A DNA stretch of 64,000 nucleotides. It comes from Nonomuraea dietziae. GTDB lineage: Bacteria > Actinomycetota > Actinomycetes > Streptosporangiales > Streptosporangiaceae. Under the pieces are notes generated by a model. It was not told the DNA's origin. It did not search any database and worked only from the letters and a program-made list of their open reading frames with translations. Shown here in pieces: positions 16,546 through 24,367 of the stretch. The stretch spans positions 1,488,001-1,552,000 of the forward strand of contig NZ_JACIBV010000001.1 in assembly GCF_014195505.1 (NCBI RefSeq), written 5' to 3'. Numbering within the stretch: the first letter of the stretch is position 1; each line of letters opens with the position of its first letter. Both the position numbers and the translations under genes were made by a program.

Positions 16546-17784
16546 GTGCGTGTGTTGTTGTCGGCGTATGGGTCGCGCGGAAGTGTTGAACCGATGGCGG
16601 GGCTCGCGGTGGGGTTGCGGGCACTCGGCGCGGAGGTGCGGATGTGCGCGCCGCCGGACGAGGAGTTCGTGGAGCTGCTGGCCGGAGTCGGTGTGCCGCT
16701 GGTGCCGACCGGCCGGCCGGTGCGCCCGCTGGTGACCACGGTGACGCCGGGCTCGGCGGTGGGCCTGCCGCAGCGTGCGGCCGAGTTGATGGCCGCGCAG
16801 TTCGACACGGTCGCCGCGGCGGCCGAGGGATGTGATGCGCTGGTGGCGACCGGCCCGTTGCCGGCCACGGCCGGCGCGCGCTCGGTGGCCGAGAAACTGG
16901 GCATCCGCTACGTGCATGTGAGCCACCAGCCGGTCATCCTGCCGTCGCCGTACCGTCGACCGCCCGCGCGGCGGGGCCGGCCGTTGCCACCGGACGTGAC
17001 CGACAACCGGGCGCTGTGGGACCTGGACGCCGAGATCGCGCAGGCGATGTTCGGCGAGGTGCTCAACACCCACCGGGCGTCGATCGGCCTGCCGCCGGTG
17101 GACAACGTCCGCGACTACGCCTTCACCGACCGCCCGTGGCTGGCGACGGACCCGATCCTGTCCCCGTGGCAGCCGACGGGCCTCGACGTGGTGCAGACCG
17201 GCGCGTGGATCCTGACCGACGAGCGCCCGCTCCCGGCCGGGTTGGCGGCGTTCCTGGACGGCGGCACACCCCCGGTGTACGTGGGCTTCGGCAGTACGCC
17301 CATGAGCGCCCCGAAGGAGTTCGCCCGGGTGGCCGTCGAGGCGATCCGCGCGCAGGGGCGCCGCGTACTCGTCGGCCACGGCTGGGCCGGCCTGGACCTG
17401 ATCGACGACGGGGGCGACTGTCTCGCCGTCGGCGAGGTCAACCATCAGGTGTTGTTCCGCCGAGTGGCCGCCGTCGTGCACCACGGCAGCGCGGGCACCA
17501 CGACGACCGCCGCCAGAGCCGGCGCTCCTCAGGTGGTGGTACCCCAGGGGGCGGACCAGCCGTACTGGGCGGGCCGGGTGGCCGAGCTGGGCATCGGCGC
17601 GGCGCACGACGGTCCGACGCCGACCTCCGAGTCCCTGTCAGCCGCGCTGGAGGCGGCCCTGGCCCCCGAGACCCGCGCGCGAGCGGCCGCCGTGGCCGGC
17701 ACCATCCGCGCCGACGGGGCGACGGTGGCCGCGAGGCTGCTGCTGAACGCGGTCAGCCGCGAAAGGCCGCCCGTCTCCGCCTGA
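16546..17784 (+). CDS. rgt: Family 1 glycosyltransferase, probable rifamycin glycosyltransferase
   Basis: 412 residues from GTG 16546 (GAGG eight bases upstream; homologues begin MRVLLxxxGSRGD). GT-B architecture: N-terminal acceptor domain with RMCAPPDEEFVELLAGVGVPLVP and SVAEKLGIRYVHVSHQP, linker ...VVQTGAWILTDERPLPAGLAAFLD, and C-terminal sugar-nucleotide site VVHHGSAGTTTTAARAGAP...PQGADQPYWAGRVAELG. It closely resembles glycopeptide Gtf enzymes and the Rgt1438 type that glucosylates rifampicin. The RAE-like promoter and downstream helR favour the rifamycin role. Position 13, Asp in the usual GSRGD motif and a proposed catalytic base in the Gtf enzymes, is Ser here (GSRGSVEP), so activity is uncertain. 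Confidence 0.85.
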   Translation: MRVLLSAYGSRGSVEPMAGLAVGLRALGAEVRMCAPPDEEFVELLAGVGVPLVPTGRPVRPLVTTVTPGSAVGLPQRAAELMAAQFDTVAAAAEGCDALVATGPLPATAGARSVAEKLGIRYVHVSHQPVILPSPYRRPPARRGRPLPPDVTDNRALWDLDAEIAQAMFGEVLNTHRASIGLPPVDNVRDYAFTDRPWLATDPILSPWQPTGLDVVQTGAWILTDERPLPAGLAAFLDGGTPPVYVGFGSTPMSAPKEFARVAVEAIRAQGRRVLVGHGWAGLDLIDDGGDCLAVGEVNHQVLFRRVAAVVHHGSAGTTTTAARAGAPQVVVPQGADQPYWAGRVAELGIGAAHDGPTPTSESLSAALEAALAPETRARAAAVAGTIRADGATVAARLLLNAVSRERPPVSA

Positions 17785-17814
17785 ACCACACATAGACCGT
17801 CAGAACACGAGTAA

Positions 17815-17830
17815 CCGCCACCCCTGGCGG
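17815..17830 (+). terminator. Hairpin between rgt and helR
   Basis: ccgcca-cccc-tggcgg forms a perfect 6-bp stem with a four-base loop 30 bp after the rgt stop. There is no T-run, so termination would be partial. TGTATC at 17945-17950, six bases before the helR ATG, could serve as a separate leaderless promoter -10. Confidence 0.35.
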
Positions 17831-17956
17831 CTGGAACCGGGAACGGCCATGGCGGCCACGTCAGACAGCGCGTCGCTCGTCATGGCCGCCAGATTCGTCA
17901 CCCCGGTCCGGACGCCCCGCCGCACGCGAGGGCGCCGGCGACCCTGTATCGGAGCC

Positions 17957-20113
17957 ATGAACGTGAATTACCTGACCACCAGCGCTTTTGACCTTCCCGA
18001 CCACCTCGCCCCGAAGGCCGACCCGGCGTTGATCGCCGGTGACGAGCAGCACTTCGCGGCCATCGCGCAGACCCTGACCGAGTCGATCGCCGACCTGTCG
18101 GACCGGCTGGAGGCCGAGCGCAAGGCGCCCGGCGGCGCGGGCCGCGCCGCGATGGACCGGGACCTGCAGATCCACCGGCTGACCGCCCGGCTGCGCACCC
18201 TGCGTCGCTTCGGGCTGGACCTGTGCCTGGGACACATGGTCAGCGCGGACGGCGGCGAGCCGGTCTACATCGGACGGCTGGGCCTGACCGACAGCACCGG
18301 ACGCCGGCTGCTGCTCGACTGGCGCTCGCCCGCGGCCGAGCCGTTCTTCGGAGCCACCCACGCCAACGCGATGGGGCTGGCCAGCCGCCGCAGATACCGC
18401 TGGACCCGCGGCCGGATCAGCGACTACTGGGATGAGGTGTTCACCCCCGACGGGCTCGTCGGGCACGCCGCGCTCGATGACCAGTCGGCCTTCATCGCCA
18501 GCCTGGGCAGCAACCGGTCGGCCCGGATGCGTGACGTGCTCGGAACCATCCAGGCCGACCAGGACGCCATCATCCGCGCGGGGTCCGCCGGCGCGCTGGT
18601 CGTCGACGGCGGCCCTGGCACCGGCAAGACGGTCGTGGCGCTGCACCGCTCGGCCTACCTGCTCTACTCCGACCCCCGCCTGGGTCATCACCGCGGCGGC
18701 GTGTTGTTCGTCGGTCCGCACCAGCCCTACCTGGCCTACGTCGCCGACGTCCTGCCCAGCCTCGGCGAGGAGGGCGTGCAGACCTGCACCCTGCGCGACC
18801 TGGTCGCCGAAGGAGCCGCGGCGGCGATCGAGACCGACCCGGAGGTGGAGCGTCTGAAGTCGTCGGCGCGCATGGTGCAGGCGATCGAGCCGGCCGTCCG
18901 GTTCTATGAGAACCCGCCCACCCAGCCGATGACGGTCACCACTCCCTGGTCCGACATCCGGTTGAGCGCCGAGGACTGGGCCGAGGCGTTCGCGGCGCCG
19001 GATCCCGGCACGCCGCACAACGACGCGCGCGACGTGATCTGGGAGGAACTGCTCACGATCTTGCTGGACAAGCACGACGAGGACGAGGCGCCGCCGCAGC
19101 TGCTGCGCAAGTCGCTGCTGCGCAACAGGGAGCTGCTCACGATCTTCAACCGGGCGTGGCCGCTGCTCGAAGCGGCCGACCTGGTCGGCGACCTGTGGAC
19201 GGTGCCGGCCTACCTGCGGTTGTGCGCTCCCTGGCTGACCCCTGAGGAGATCCGGGTGTTGCAGCGTGAGGACGCCCAGGCCTGGACGGTGTCGGACCTG
19301 CCGCTCCTTGACGCGGCCCGCCAGCGGCTCGGCGACCCTGAGGTGGCCCGGCTCAAGCGCCGCCAGGACGCGGCTGTCGCCGCCGAACGCGAGCGCATGG
19401 CACAGGTCGTCGACCGCCTGCTGGATGCCGATGACGACGGTGAAGGGGTGGTGACGATGCTGCGCGGGCAGGACCTTCGAGACGCCCTGGTCGACGAGAC
19501 GGCGGTGCCGGGCATCGAGCCGGACCTGCTGGCCGGCCCGTTCGCGCACATCGTCGTGGACGAGGCGCAGGAACTGACCGACGCGCAGTGGCAGATGCTG
19601 CTGCTGCGCTGCCCGTCTCGCAGTTTCACCATCGTCGGCGACCGCGCCCAGGCCAGGCACGGGTTCACCGAGTCGTGGCAGGACCGGCTGGAGCGGGTCG
19701 GGCTCGACCGGATCACCCTGGCCTCGCTGACGGTCAACTACCGGACGCCGGAGGAGATCATGGCCGAAGCCGAGCCGGTCATCCGGGCCGCGCTGCCGGA
19801 CGCCAACGTGCCGACCTCCATCCGCAGCAACGGCGTGCCCGTCACCCGTGGATCCGTCGCGGAGCTGGGCTCGATCCTGGAGGCGTGGCTGGCCGCGCAC
19901 GCCGACGGGACGGCCTGCGTGATCGGCGATCCGGCGTTCCCTGCGACCTCCCGCGTCCGGTCGCTGACTCCGGAGCTGGCCAAGGGGCTCGAGTTCGACC
20001 TGGTCGTCCTCATCGATCCGGAGTCCTTCGGCGAGGGCATCGAGGGGGCGGTCGACCGCTATGTCGCGATGACCCGGGCGACCCAGCAACTCGTCATCCT
20101 CACGAGCTCCTGA
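17957..20113 (+). CDS. helR: RNA polymerase recycling motor ATPase HelR
   Basis: 718 residues from ATG 17957; an earlier in-frame start at 17849 adds a tail absent from the family. HelR features are plain: LTTSAFDLPDHLAPKADPAL at the N-terminus, the coiled-coil SDRLEAERKAPGG, GRLGLTDSTGRRLLLDWRSPAAEPFFGATHANAMGL, and Walker A GGPGTGKT at 218-225. The Walker-B-type box is AHIVVDEAQELTDAQWQML, with UvrD-like C-terminal motifs (ELAKGLEFDLVVLIDPE, YVAMTRATQQLVIL). HelR proteins, related to HelD, bind RNA polymerase, displace rifamycins and recycle stalled enzyme. Placement just after an RAE-driven glycosyltransferase gives a two-layer rifamycin resistance locus. Confidence 0.93.
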   Translation: MNVNYLTTSAFDLPDHLAPKADPALIAGDEQHFAAIAQTLTESIADLSDRLEAERKAPGGAGRAAMDRDLQIHRLTARLRTLRRFGLDLCLGHMVSADGGEPVYIGRLGLTDSTGRRLLLDWRSPAAEPFFGATHANAMGLASRRRYRWTRGRISDYWDEVFTPDGLVGHAALDDQSAFIASLGSNRSARMRDVLGTIQADQDAIIRAGSAGALVVDGGPGTGKTVVALHRSAYLLYSDPRLGHHRGGVLFVGPHQPYLAYVADVLPSLGEEGVQTCTLRDLVAEGAAAAIETDPEVERLKSSARMVQAIEPAVRFYENPPTQPMTVTTPWSDIRLSAEDWAEAFAAPDPGTPHNDARDVIWEELLTILLDKHDEDEAPPQLLRKSLLRNRELLTIFNRAWPLLEAADLVGDLWTVPAYLRLCAPWLTPEEIRVLQREDAQAWTVSDLPLLDAARQRLGDPEVARLKRRQDAAVAAERERMAQVVDRLLDADDDGEGVVTMLRGQDLRDALVDETAVPGIEPDLLAGPFAHIVVDEAQELTDAQWQMLLLRCPSRSFTIVGDRAQARHGFTESWQDRLERVGLDRITLASLTVNYRTPEEIMAEAEPVIRAALPDANVPTSIRSNGVPVTRGSVAELGSILEAWLAAHADGTACVIGDPAFPATSRVRSLTPELAKGLEFDLVVLIDPESFGEGIEGAVDRYVAMTRATQQLVILTSS

Positions 20114-20114
20114 C

Positions 20115-20146
20115 CTCGGCCGGACGCACGCCGGCTCCCGGCCGAG
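20115..20146 (+). terminator. Stem-loop directly after helR
   Basis: CTCGGCCGG (20115-20123) pairs perfectly with CCGGCCGAG (20138-20146) across a 14-nt loop, starting one base after the helR stop codon. No U-tract follows, as is common for actinomycete intrinsic terminators. Confidence 0.5.
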
Positions 20147-20185
20147 CCGGCGGCGTTCCTGGACACCGGCACACGTCGACGGTGT
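20131..20185 (+). pseudogene. Short relic of a second rgt-like glycosyltransferase
   Basis: This segment matches rgt at about 17227-17278: gctcccggccg, then ggcggcgttcctggac, then cggcacac occur in the same order and spacing. It would encode PLPAEPAAFLDTGT against PLPAGLAAFLDGGT in rgt. Flanking sequence shows no further similarity. It is most simply a remnant of a duplicated or recombined glycosyltransferase. Confidence 0.5.
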
Positions 20186-20305
20186 CGTCATGGCGGTTCG
20201 GGTTCGGCACGTCGGCCCGGCGCCCGCGGGGGCGCTGCCACAGATGCGTGGAGCTGCCCTCCGTCGTCGCCGGGTGCCCAGGGTCGCGGGGCGGCGGCTC
20301 CGCAC

Positions 20306-21865
20306 TCATGCGGGCAGGATGCCGGCAAGGTGGCCGGTGATGATCTGAGGGTCGGTGGTGCGCGCGGCGATGTAGCCGTCGGGGCGGATCAGGATCAGGG
20401 TGCCGGGGCGGGCGCGGAACACCCGCGCGGCCTCGGCCCCGATCAGACAGTTGCCGACGCCTGCCGCGTCGGGGCCGACGACCAGGCAGCTTCGCAGGTC
20501 GGCGTGGTGCAGGCCGGCGACGGTGGCGGCGGTCCTGGCGCCGAAGCCCAGCAGCGTCCAGTGCGTGCCGCGCAGGAGATCGAACAACCGGATCGGCGTG
20601 CCGTCGGCGGCGGTGCCGCGGGCGTCGGGGGCGCGCTCGCCCGGACGCGGGCCACGAGCGGTGTCGCTGGGCACGGTGAGGGGCGAGTCGGGGTAGGAGA
20701 TGTCGAGCTGGTTGGTCCTGGCGAGCAGGCGGCTCATGATGGCGGGCCGCTTGACCAGCGGGAAGATCAGGTGGTCGCGCAGGAGCCGGCGCACGCCCTT
20801 GAGAGCGAAGACCGACTCGAAGCCGCGGGAGCTGCTGGCCAGGACCTGGGCAGCGACCGGCATCCGCTCGGTGCCGTAGCTGTCCAGCAGCGCGTCGGAG
20901 GCGCCCGCCAGTACGGCGGCCAGCTTCCAGCCGAGGTTGTAGGCGTCCTGGATTCCGGTGTTCATGCCCTGGCCGCCGGCCGGGGAGTGCACGTGCGCGG
21001 CGTCCCCTGCCAGGAAGACCCGACCGTGGCGGTAGCCGTCCACCATCCGGGCGTTGAAGCGGTAGCGCGACAGCCAGGTCGCCTCGCTGAGCCGCACGTC
21101 CGCGCGTCCGGACCGCTGCAGGAACAGCTCACGGAAGATCTCCAAGGTAGGCTCGGGCACCGATCCGCCGGGGCCGGGCAGCACGTTGGCCTGGTACTGC
21201 CACGCTCCGTCGGCGTTCGGGAGCGGCGCCAAGGCCAGGTAGGTGCCGCCCTCGCCGAACCAGACGTGGGAGGCGTCGTCGGTCAGGCCATCGACCCGCA
21301 CGTCGCCGACCAGGAAGTACTGGTCGGCGTGGGTGCGCCCGTCCATCGTCGCGCCCAGCAGCCGCCGTACGGTGCTGTGCCCGCCGTCGCAGCCGATCAG
21401 GTAGCGGGCCAGGACCTTCTCGCCGTTTCCCAGCGTGGCGATCACGCCCTCCTCGTCCTGCTCGAAGGCGACCAGCTCGGCGCCGTGGACGACCTTGCCG
21501 CCGAGCTGCCCCAGCCGGTCGCGCAGCACCTGCTCCACCCGCCACTCGGGCAGCACCACCAGGTCGGGGTAGGGCACGCCGGGCCGAGGGCCCGCGGCGG
21601 TCGCGGTGGACAGCTCCACGGTGGGCCGGTGTCCCTGGTGGATCCGCAACGAGAGGCCGACCTGGCCGTTGGCGAGGATCTCCTCGATGACACCCAGGTC
21701 GTCCAGCACCTCCAGGCTGCGCGGCTGCAGCCCCTTGCCCCGCGACCCGGTCGCGGGGCCGTCGTTCAGGTCGATCACCAGGTGCGCCACGCCCCGGCGG
21801 GCGAGCTCGACCGCCAGGGTCAGGCCGGTCGGGCCCGCACCCACCACGAGGACCTCTGTGTTCAT
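20306..21865 (-). CDS. FAD-dependent aromatic monooxygenase (PheA/TfdB family)
   Basis: 519 residues from ATG 21865, preceded by GGGAGGGG. Class A flavin hydroxylase motifs: dinucleotide fold GAGPTGLTLAVELARRGV at 9-26, RSLEVLDDLGV, the DG motif CDGGHSTVRRLLGA, and FLAGDAAHVHSPAGGQGMNTGIQDAYNLGWKL for the FAD ribityl site, with a C-terminal thioredoxin-like domain. It hydroxylates a phenolic or polyketide-like substrate using NAD(P)H and O2. Such enzymes include resistance hydroxylases (rifamycin Rox, TetX types), but the N-terminus differs from Rox as I know it. It is divergent from a TetR and probably repressed by it. Confidence 0.88.
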   Translation of the reverse strand: MNTEVLVVGAGPTGLTLAVELARRGVAHLVIDLNDGPATGSRGKGLQPRSLEVLDDLGVIEEILANGQVGLSLRIHQGHRPTVELSTATAAGPRPGVPYPDLVVLPEWRVEQVLRDRLGQLGGKVVHGAELVAFEQDEEGVIATLGNGEKVLARYLIGCDGGHSTVRRLLGATMDGRTHADQYFLVGDVRVDGLTDDASHVWFGEGGTYLALAPLPNADGAWQYQANVLPGPGGSVPEPTLEIFRELFLQRSGRADVRLSEATWLSRYRFNARMVDGYRHGRVFLAGDAAHVHSPAGGQGMNTGIQDAYNLGWKLAAVLAGASDALLDSYGTERMPVAAQVLASSSRGFESVFALKGVRRLLRDHLIFPLVKRPAIMSRLLARTNQLDISYPDSPLTVPSDTARGPRPGERAPDARGTAADGTPIRLFDLLRGTHWTLLGFGARTAATVAGLHHADLRSCLVVGPDAAGVGNCLIGAEAARVFRARPGTLILIRPDGYIAARTTDPQIITGHLAGILPA

Positions 21866-21896
21866 CGGACTCCCCTCCCGCTGCACCCCAGCCATT

Positions 21897-21940
21897 CACT
21901 ACGGTGTAGTGATTACTGTGTAGTACTACGTTGTAGTACT
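21897..21940. promoter_or_regulatory. Twin TetR operators
   Basis: cactac-ggt-gtagtg (21897-21911) and agtactac-gtt-gtagtact (21922-21940) are perfect inverted repeats sharing the core ACTACgnTGTAGT, with centres 27 bp apart. They fill the intergenic region between the monooxygenase and the TetR gene; the second lies 9 bp before the TetR start, implying autorepression. Confidence 0.8.
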
Positions 21941-21949
21941 GTCAAGGGC

Positions 21950-22525
21950 ATGCCGAGGAAGAGTGACCGACGTGACCTGCTCGCCGACACCGCGCTGCGG
22001 TTGATCGACGACTCCGGCCTGGCCCAGGTGACGCACCGGGCGATCGACAAGGCCGCCGGAGTCCCCGACGGCACCACCTCGAACTACTTCCGCACCAGAT
22101 CGGCTCTGTACGAGGCGATCGTGCGGCGCCTGCTCGATCTCCAGCTCGCCGACCTGGACCGCCTCGCCGTCACGCCCCTGCCCGGTTCCCCCGCCGAACT
22201 GCTCGACCTGCTCGCCGCGACGGTCGAGGCAGGTGACGGCACGGCCCGCAACCGCTACCTGGCCAGAGTCGAGCTGTCGCTGGAAGCCGCGCGGAATCCC
22301 GAGCTGGCCGCTCTCATGCGCGAGATGCGCGCCGGCGCGTTCCAGGTGATCGCCCGCAAGGCCCGAGCCGTGCACCCGGACGCGACCGACGAGCAGCTCG
22401 ACGCCCTCGGTTCGGTGCTGACCGGCCTGTCCCTGGACCGCATCACGCTAGGCGTGCCCGCCATGTCCCCCCGCGACGTCCTGGCGGCCGTGATCCCCGC
22501 GCTCCTCTCCCAGCGACACCACTGA
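21950..22525 (+). CDS. TetR-family repressor of the divergent monooxygenase
   Basis: 191 residues from ATG 21950. The helix-turn-helix is LADTALRLIDDSGLAQVTHRAIDKAAGVPDGTTSNYFRTRSALYEAIV, of the type with a C-terminal TetR_C_6-like helical domain containing TARNRYLARVELSLEAARNPELAALM. It almost certainly binds the twin operators just upstream and controls itself and the FAD monooxygenase; the inducer may be the monooxygenase substrate. Its 3' end faces the alpha/beta hydrolase with 27 bp between. Confidence 0.9.
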   Translation: MPRKSDRRDLLADTALRLIDDSGLAQVTHRAIDKAAGVPDGTTSNYFRTRSALYEAIVRRLLDLQLADLDRLAVTPLPGSPAELLDLLAATVEAGDGTARNRYLARVELSLEAARNPELAALMREMRAGAFQVIARKARAVHPDATDEQLDALGSVLTGLSLDRITLGVPAMSPRDVLAAVIPALLSQRHH

Positions 22526-22552
22526 GGCACGCCAGGCCCGTGAACGTCGCTC

Positions 22553-23341
22553 TCAGTCGCCGGGCCGGCGGCGTGAGGCCAGCTCGGGTGCCGGCTCGCG
22601 CGCCGCCAGCCAGTGCTGGAGCACGCGACGGAACAGCTCCGGGTCCTCCGCGCTCCACACGTGGTGCATCCTGGGCACCACCCGCGCGACCGCCTTCGGC
22701 GCCCGGGAGGTCACCTCGGCCAGCGCTCGATGCACCGCCTTCGGCTCCCGTTCGCCCGCCAGCATCAGGATCGGCGTCCGTGTACGCCGCAGGCCCTCGA
22801 GGTCCGTGGCCGGCACGCCTTCGTACACCTGGGTCAGCATGCGTCGCGCCGACGCCCGGTCGATCCCCATGCCGGTCTCCACGAACGTGTCGACCGAATC
22901 ATCGGGTAACCGAAACGCGCGCGCCATCACCCGCCAGTACGAGCGCGAACCCCACCACCGGATCTGCGCGACCCCCGACACCCTTGTCGTCGTCCCCACG
23001 CCCTGGAGCGGCGCGCCGGTGAGCATCGCGCTCCTGACGAGATCGGGATGGCGTGCCACAAGAACAGTGCCGACCACGGCGCCGAGGGAGAGGCCGACGA
23101 CGTGCGCGCGTCCGCCGTGGGCGCGGTCTCGGATGATCGCCGCCGCCGAGTCGGCCACCTCGGCGACGCTCGTCCAGGGCTCGGCGTTGGACGCGCCGAA
23201 ACCGGGCAGGTCCGGGATCAGGCTGTGGTGATCGGGCAGCGACGCCGCCAGGTCGCGCCACATCCACCCCGCGACATTGCCGCCGTGCAGGAACAGGAGG
23301 GTCTCGCCGGCGTCCTGATGTTCCTCGTGCACGAACATCAC
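22553..23341 (-). CDS. Alpha/beta hydrolase
   Basis: 262 residues. LLFLHGGNVAGWMWRDLAASLPDHHSLIPDLPGFGAS gives the oxyanion strand. HVVGLSLGAVVGTVLVARHPD carries the nucleophile elbow G-L-S-L-G, ILMLAGEREPKAV the acid region, and MHHVWSAEDPELF the catalytic His. Substrate unknown (ester, lactone or epoxide). Its start overlaps the PadR stop by 4 bp (ATGA at 23338-23341), so the two are translationally coupled and the regulator probably controls the hydrolase. Confidence 0.88.
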   Translation of the reverse strand: MMFVHEEHQDAGETLLFLHGGNVAGWMWRDLAASLPDHHSLIPDLPGFGASNAEPWTSVAEVADSAAAIIRDRAHGGRAHVVGLSLGAVVGTVLVARHPDLVRSAMLTGAPLQGVGTTTRVSGVAQIRWWGSRSYWRVMARAFRLPDDSVDTFVETGMGIDRASARRMLTQVYEGVPATDLEGLRRTRTPILMLAGEREPKAVHRALAEVTSRAPKAVARVVPRMHHVWSAEDPELFRRVLQHWLAAREPAPELASRRRPGD

Positions 23342-23850
23342 AGCGCCTCCTCGAGCTCGTCGAGCCAGCTGAGCTCGGCCTCGTGGTGCACGATGCCGTT
23401 GCGCAACGTCATCGCCCGCAGACGCTCGGGGTACGTCGTCGTGGGCGCCTCCAGCGCCCGCAGCTCGTCGAGTCGTCGCCTCAACAGCGCCCTGCGCTCA
23501 TCGACGAGCTTCCGTACGAGCTGGGGATCCTCGGCCCGGCCGGCGAAGTAGACCCGCGCCAGGAACGCCTCGCGCGGCAACTCGGTGGGCGCAGGGGAGC
23601 GCAGCCAGGTGTCCAGTTCGGCGGAGCCCGCCTCGGTCAGCCGGTACTCATGCCGGTCCGGGCGTGAGCGCTGGCGGATCACGTGCTCGTCCAGCAGGCC
23701 GTCGGCGTGCAGGGCGCCGAGGGTCCGGTAGATCTGCGACCGATCGGCAGCCCAGAAATGCCGGGCCGTGTCGTCGAAGGTCTTCTTGAGGTCGTACCCG
23801 GTCATCGGCTTCAGGTCGAGGAGGCCGAGGATGGCATGTCTAAGGGACAT
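23338..23850 (-). CDS. PadR-family transcriptional regulator
   Basis: 170 residues. MSLRHAILGLLDLKPMTGYDLKKTFDDTARHFWAADRSQIYRTLGALHADGLLDEHVIRQ is the PadR winged helix with its characteristic GYDLKK and Q-I-Y-R-T-L segment. The C-terminal LREAFLARVYFAG...LRNGIVHHEAELSWLDELEE is the dimerising helical PadR-C (Vir-type) region. It overlaps the downstream alpha/beta hydrolase. PadR proteins respond to phenolic acids or drugs; no ligand can be inferred. Confidence 0.92.
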   Translation of the reverse strand: MSLRHAILGLLDLKPMTGYDLKKTFDDTARHFWAADRSQIYRTLGALHADGLLDEHVIRQRSRPDRHEYRLTEAGSAELDTWLRSPAPTELPREAFLARVYFAGRAEDPQLVRKLVDERRALLRRRLDELRALEAPTTTYPERLRAMTLRNGIVHHEAELSWLDELEEAL

Positions 23851-23860
23851 GACACATAGT

Positions 23861-24364
23861 CTACATCACACCTATGGCCGTCTGCGGATCGCTGAGCCAT
23901 CTGCCGTCGATCATGAGATCGCGCCCGGCGAGCTCGTTCACCTCGCGCCAGGCCTGGACCTGCAGCGGGACCACATGGAAGTAGGGGTAGGCGCCGCGCT
24001 GCTCGCGCGGGTCGAAGCCCGTCTTGGCGGCGAAGGCGTCGCCGACCTCGGCCGGGAGCTCGGCGGCCGGTATCACCTCCCGTACCTCGGCGTCGATCAG
24101 GACGACGTCGCGCGTGGGGCCGAGCGCGACTCGGACCTTGCCGGTGGCCTCCAGGAATCTGGCCGTCGGGTTGGTCCTGGCCGTGGAGATGAGCAGGGCC
24201 CTGCCGTCCCACAGGAACGACAGCGGCACCAGGTACGGCAGGCCGGCCGGATCGGCGGTGGCGAACCAGGCGTCGACGTCACGGTCGAGCCGGTCCAGGG
24301 TGTCGCGGATGCGCAGGGCGAGGGAGCGGGCGGGCGGGTTCACGGTGGTCAGGGTGGTGCTCAT
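23861..24364 (-). CDS. Pyridoxamine 5'-phosphate oxidase-fold protein
   Basis: 167 residues. The split-barrel PNPOx/F420-type fold is suggested by LDRDVDAWFATADPAGLPYLVPLSFLWDGRALLISTARTNPTARFL, then GKVRVALGPTRDVVLIDAEV and the C-terminal GRDLMIDGRWL. It begins 3 bp after the AhpD-like gene on the same strand, so the two are one operon, probably a flavin- or F420-linked redox enzyme with a peroxidase-like partner. It is only distantly similar to the other PNPOx-fold protein at 15234. Confidence 0.8.
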   Translation of the reverse strand: MSTTLTTVNPPARSLALRIRDTLDRLDRDVDAWFATADPAGLPYLVPLSFLWDGRALLISTARTNPTARFLEATGKVRVALGPTRDVVLIDAEVREVIPAAELPAEVGDAFAAKTGFDPREQRGAYPYFHVVPLQVQAWREVNELAGRDLMIDGRWLSDPQTAIGVM

Positions 24365-24367
24365 CGG

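Noticed and set aside
17861..20305. 814-codon open frame on the minus strand across helR
   Set aside because: It is the mirror of helR in high-GC DNA; its translation is Arg/Gly/Val-rich without motifs, whereas the plus strand encodes all HelR motifs.
20306..21865. Monooxygenase as rifampicin monooxygenase Rox
   Set aside because: Although near helR, the N-terminus differs from Rox as I know it, there is no RAE, and it has its own divergent TetR with twin operators.
23851..23880. PadR-type ATGT-N8-ACAT operator upstream of padR
   Set aside because: The sequence has ATGT-like elements in the same direction but no proper dyad at the required spacing.
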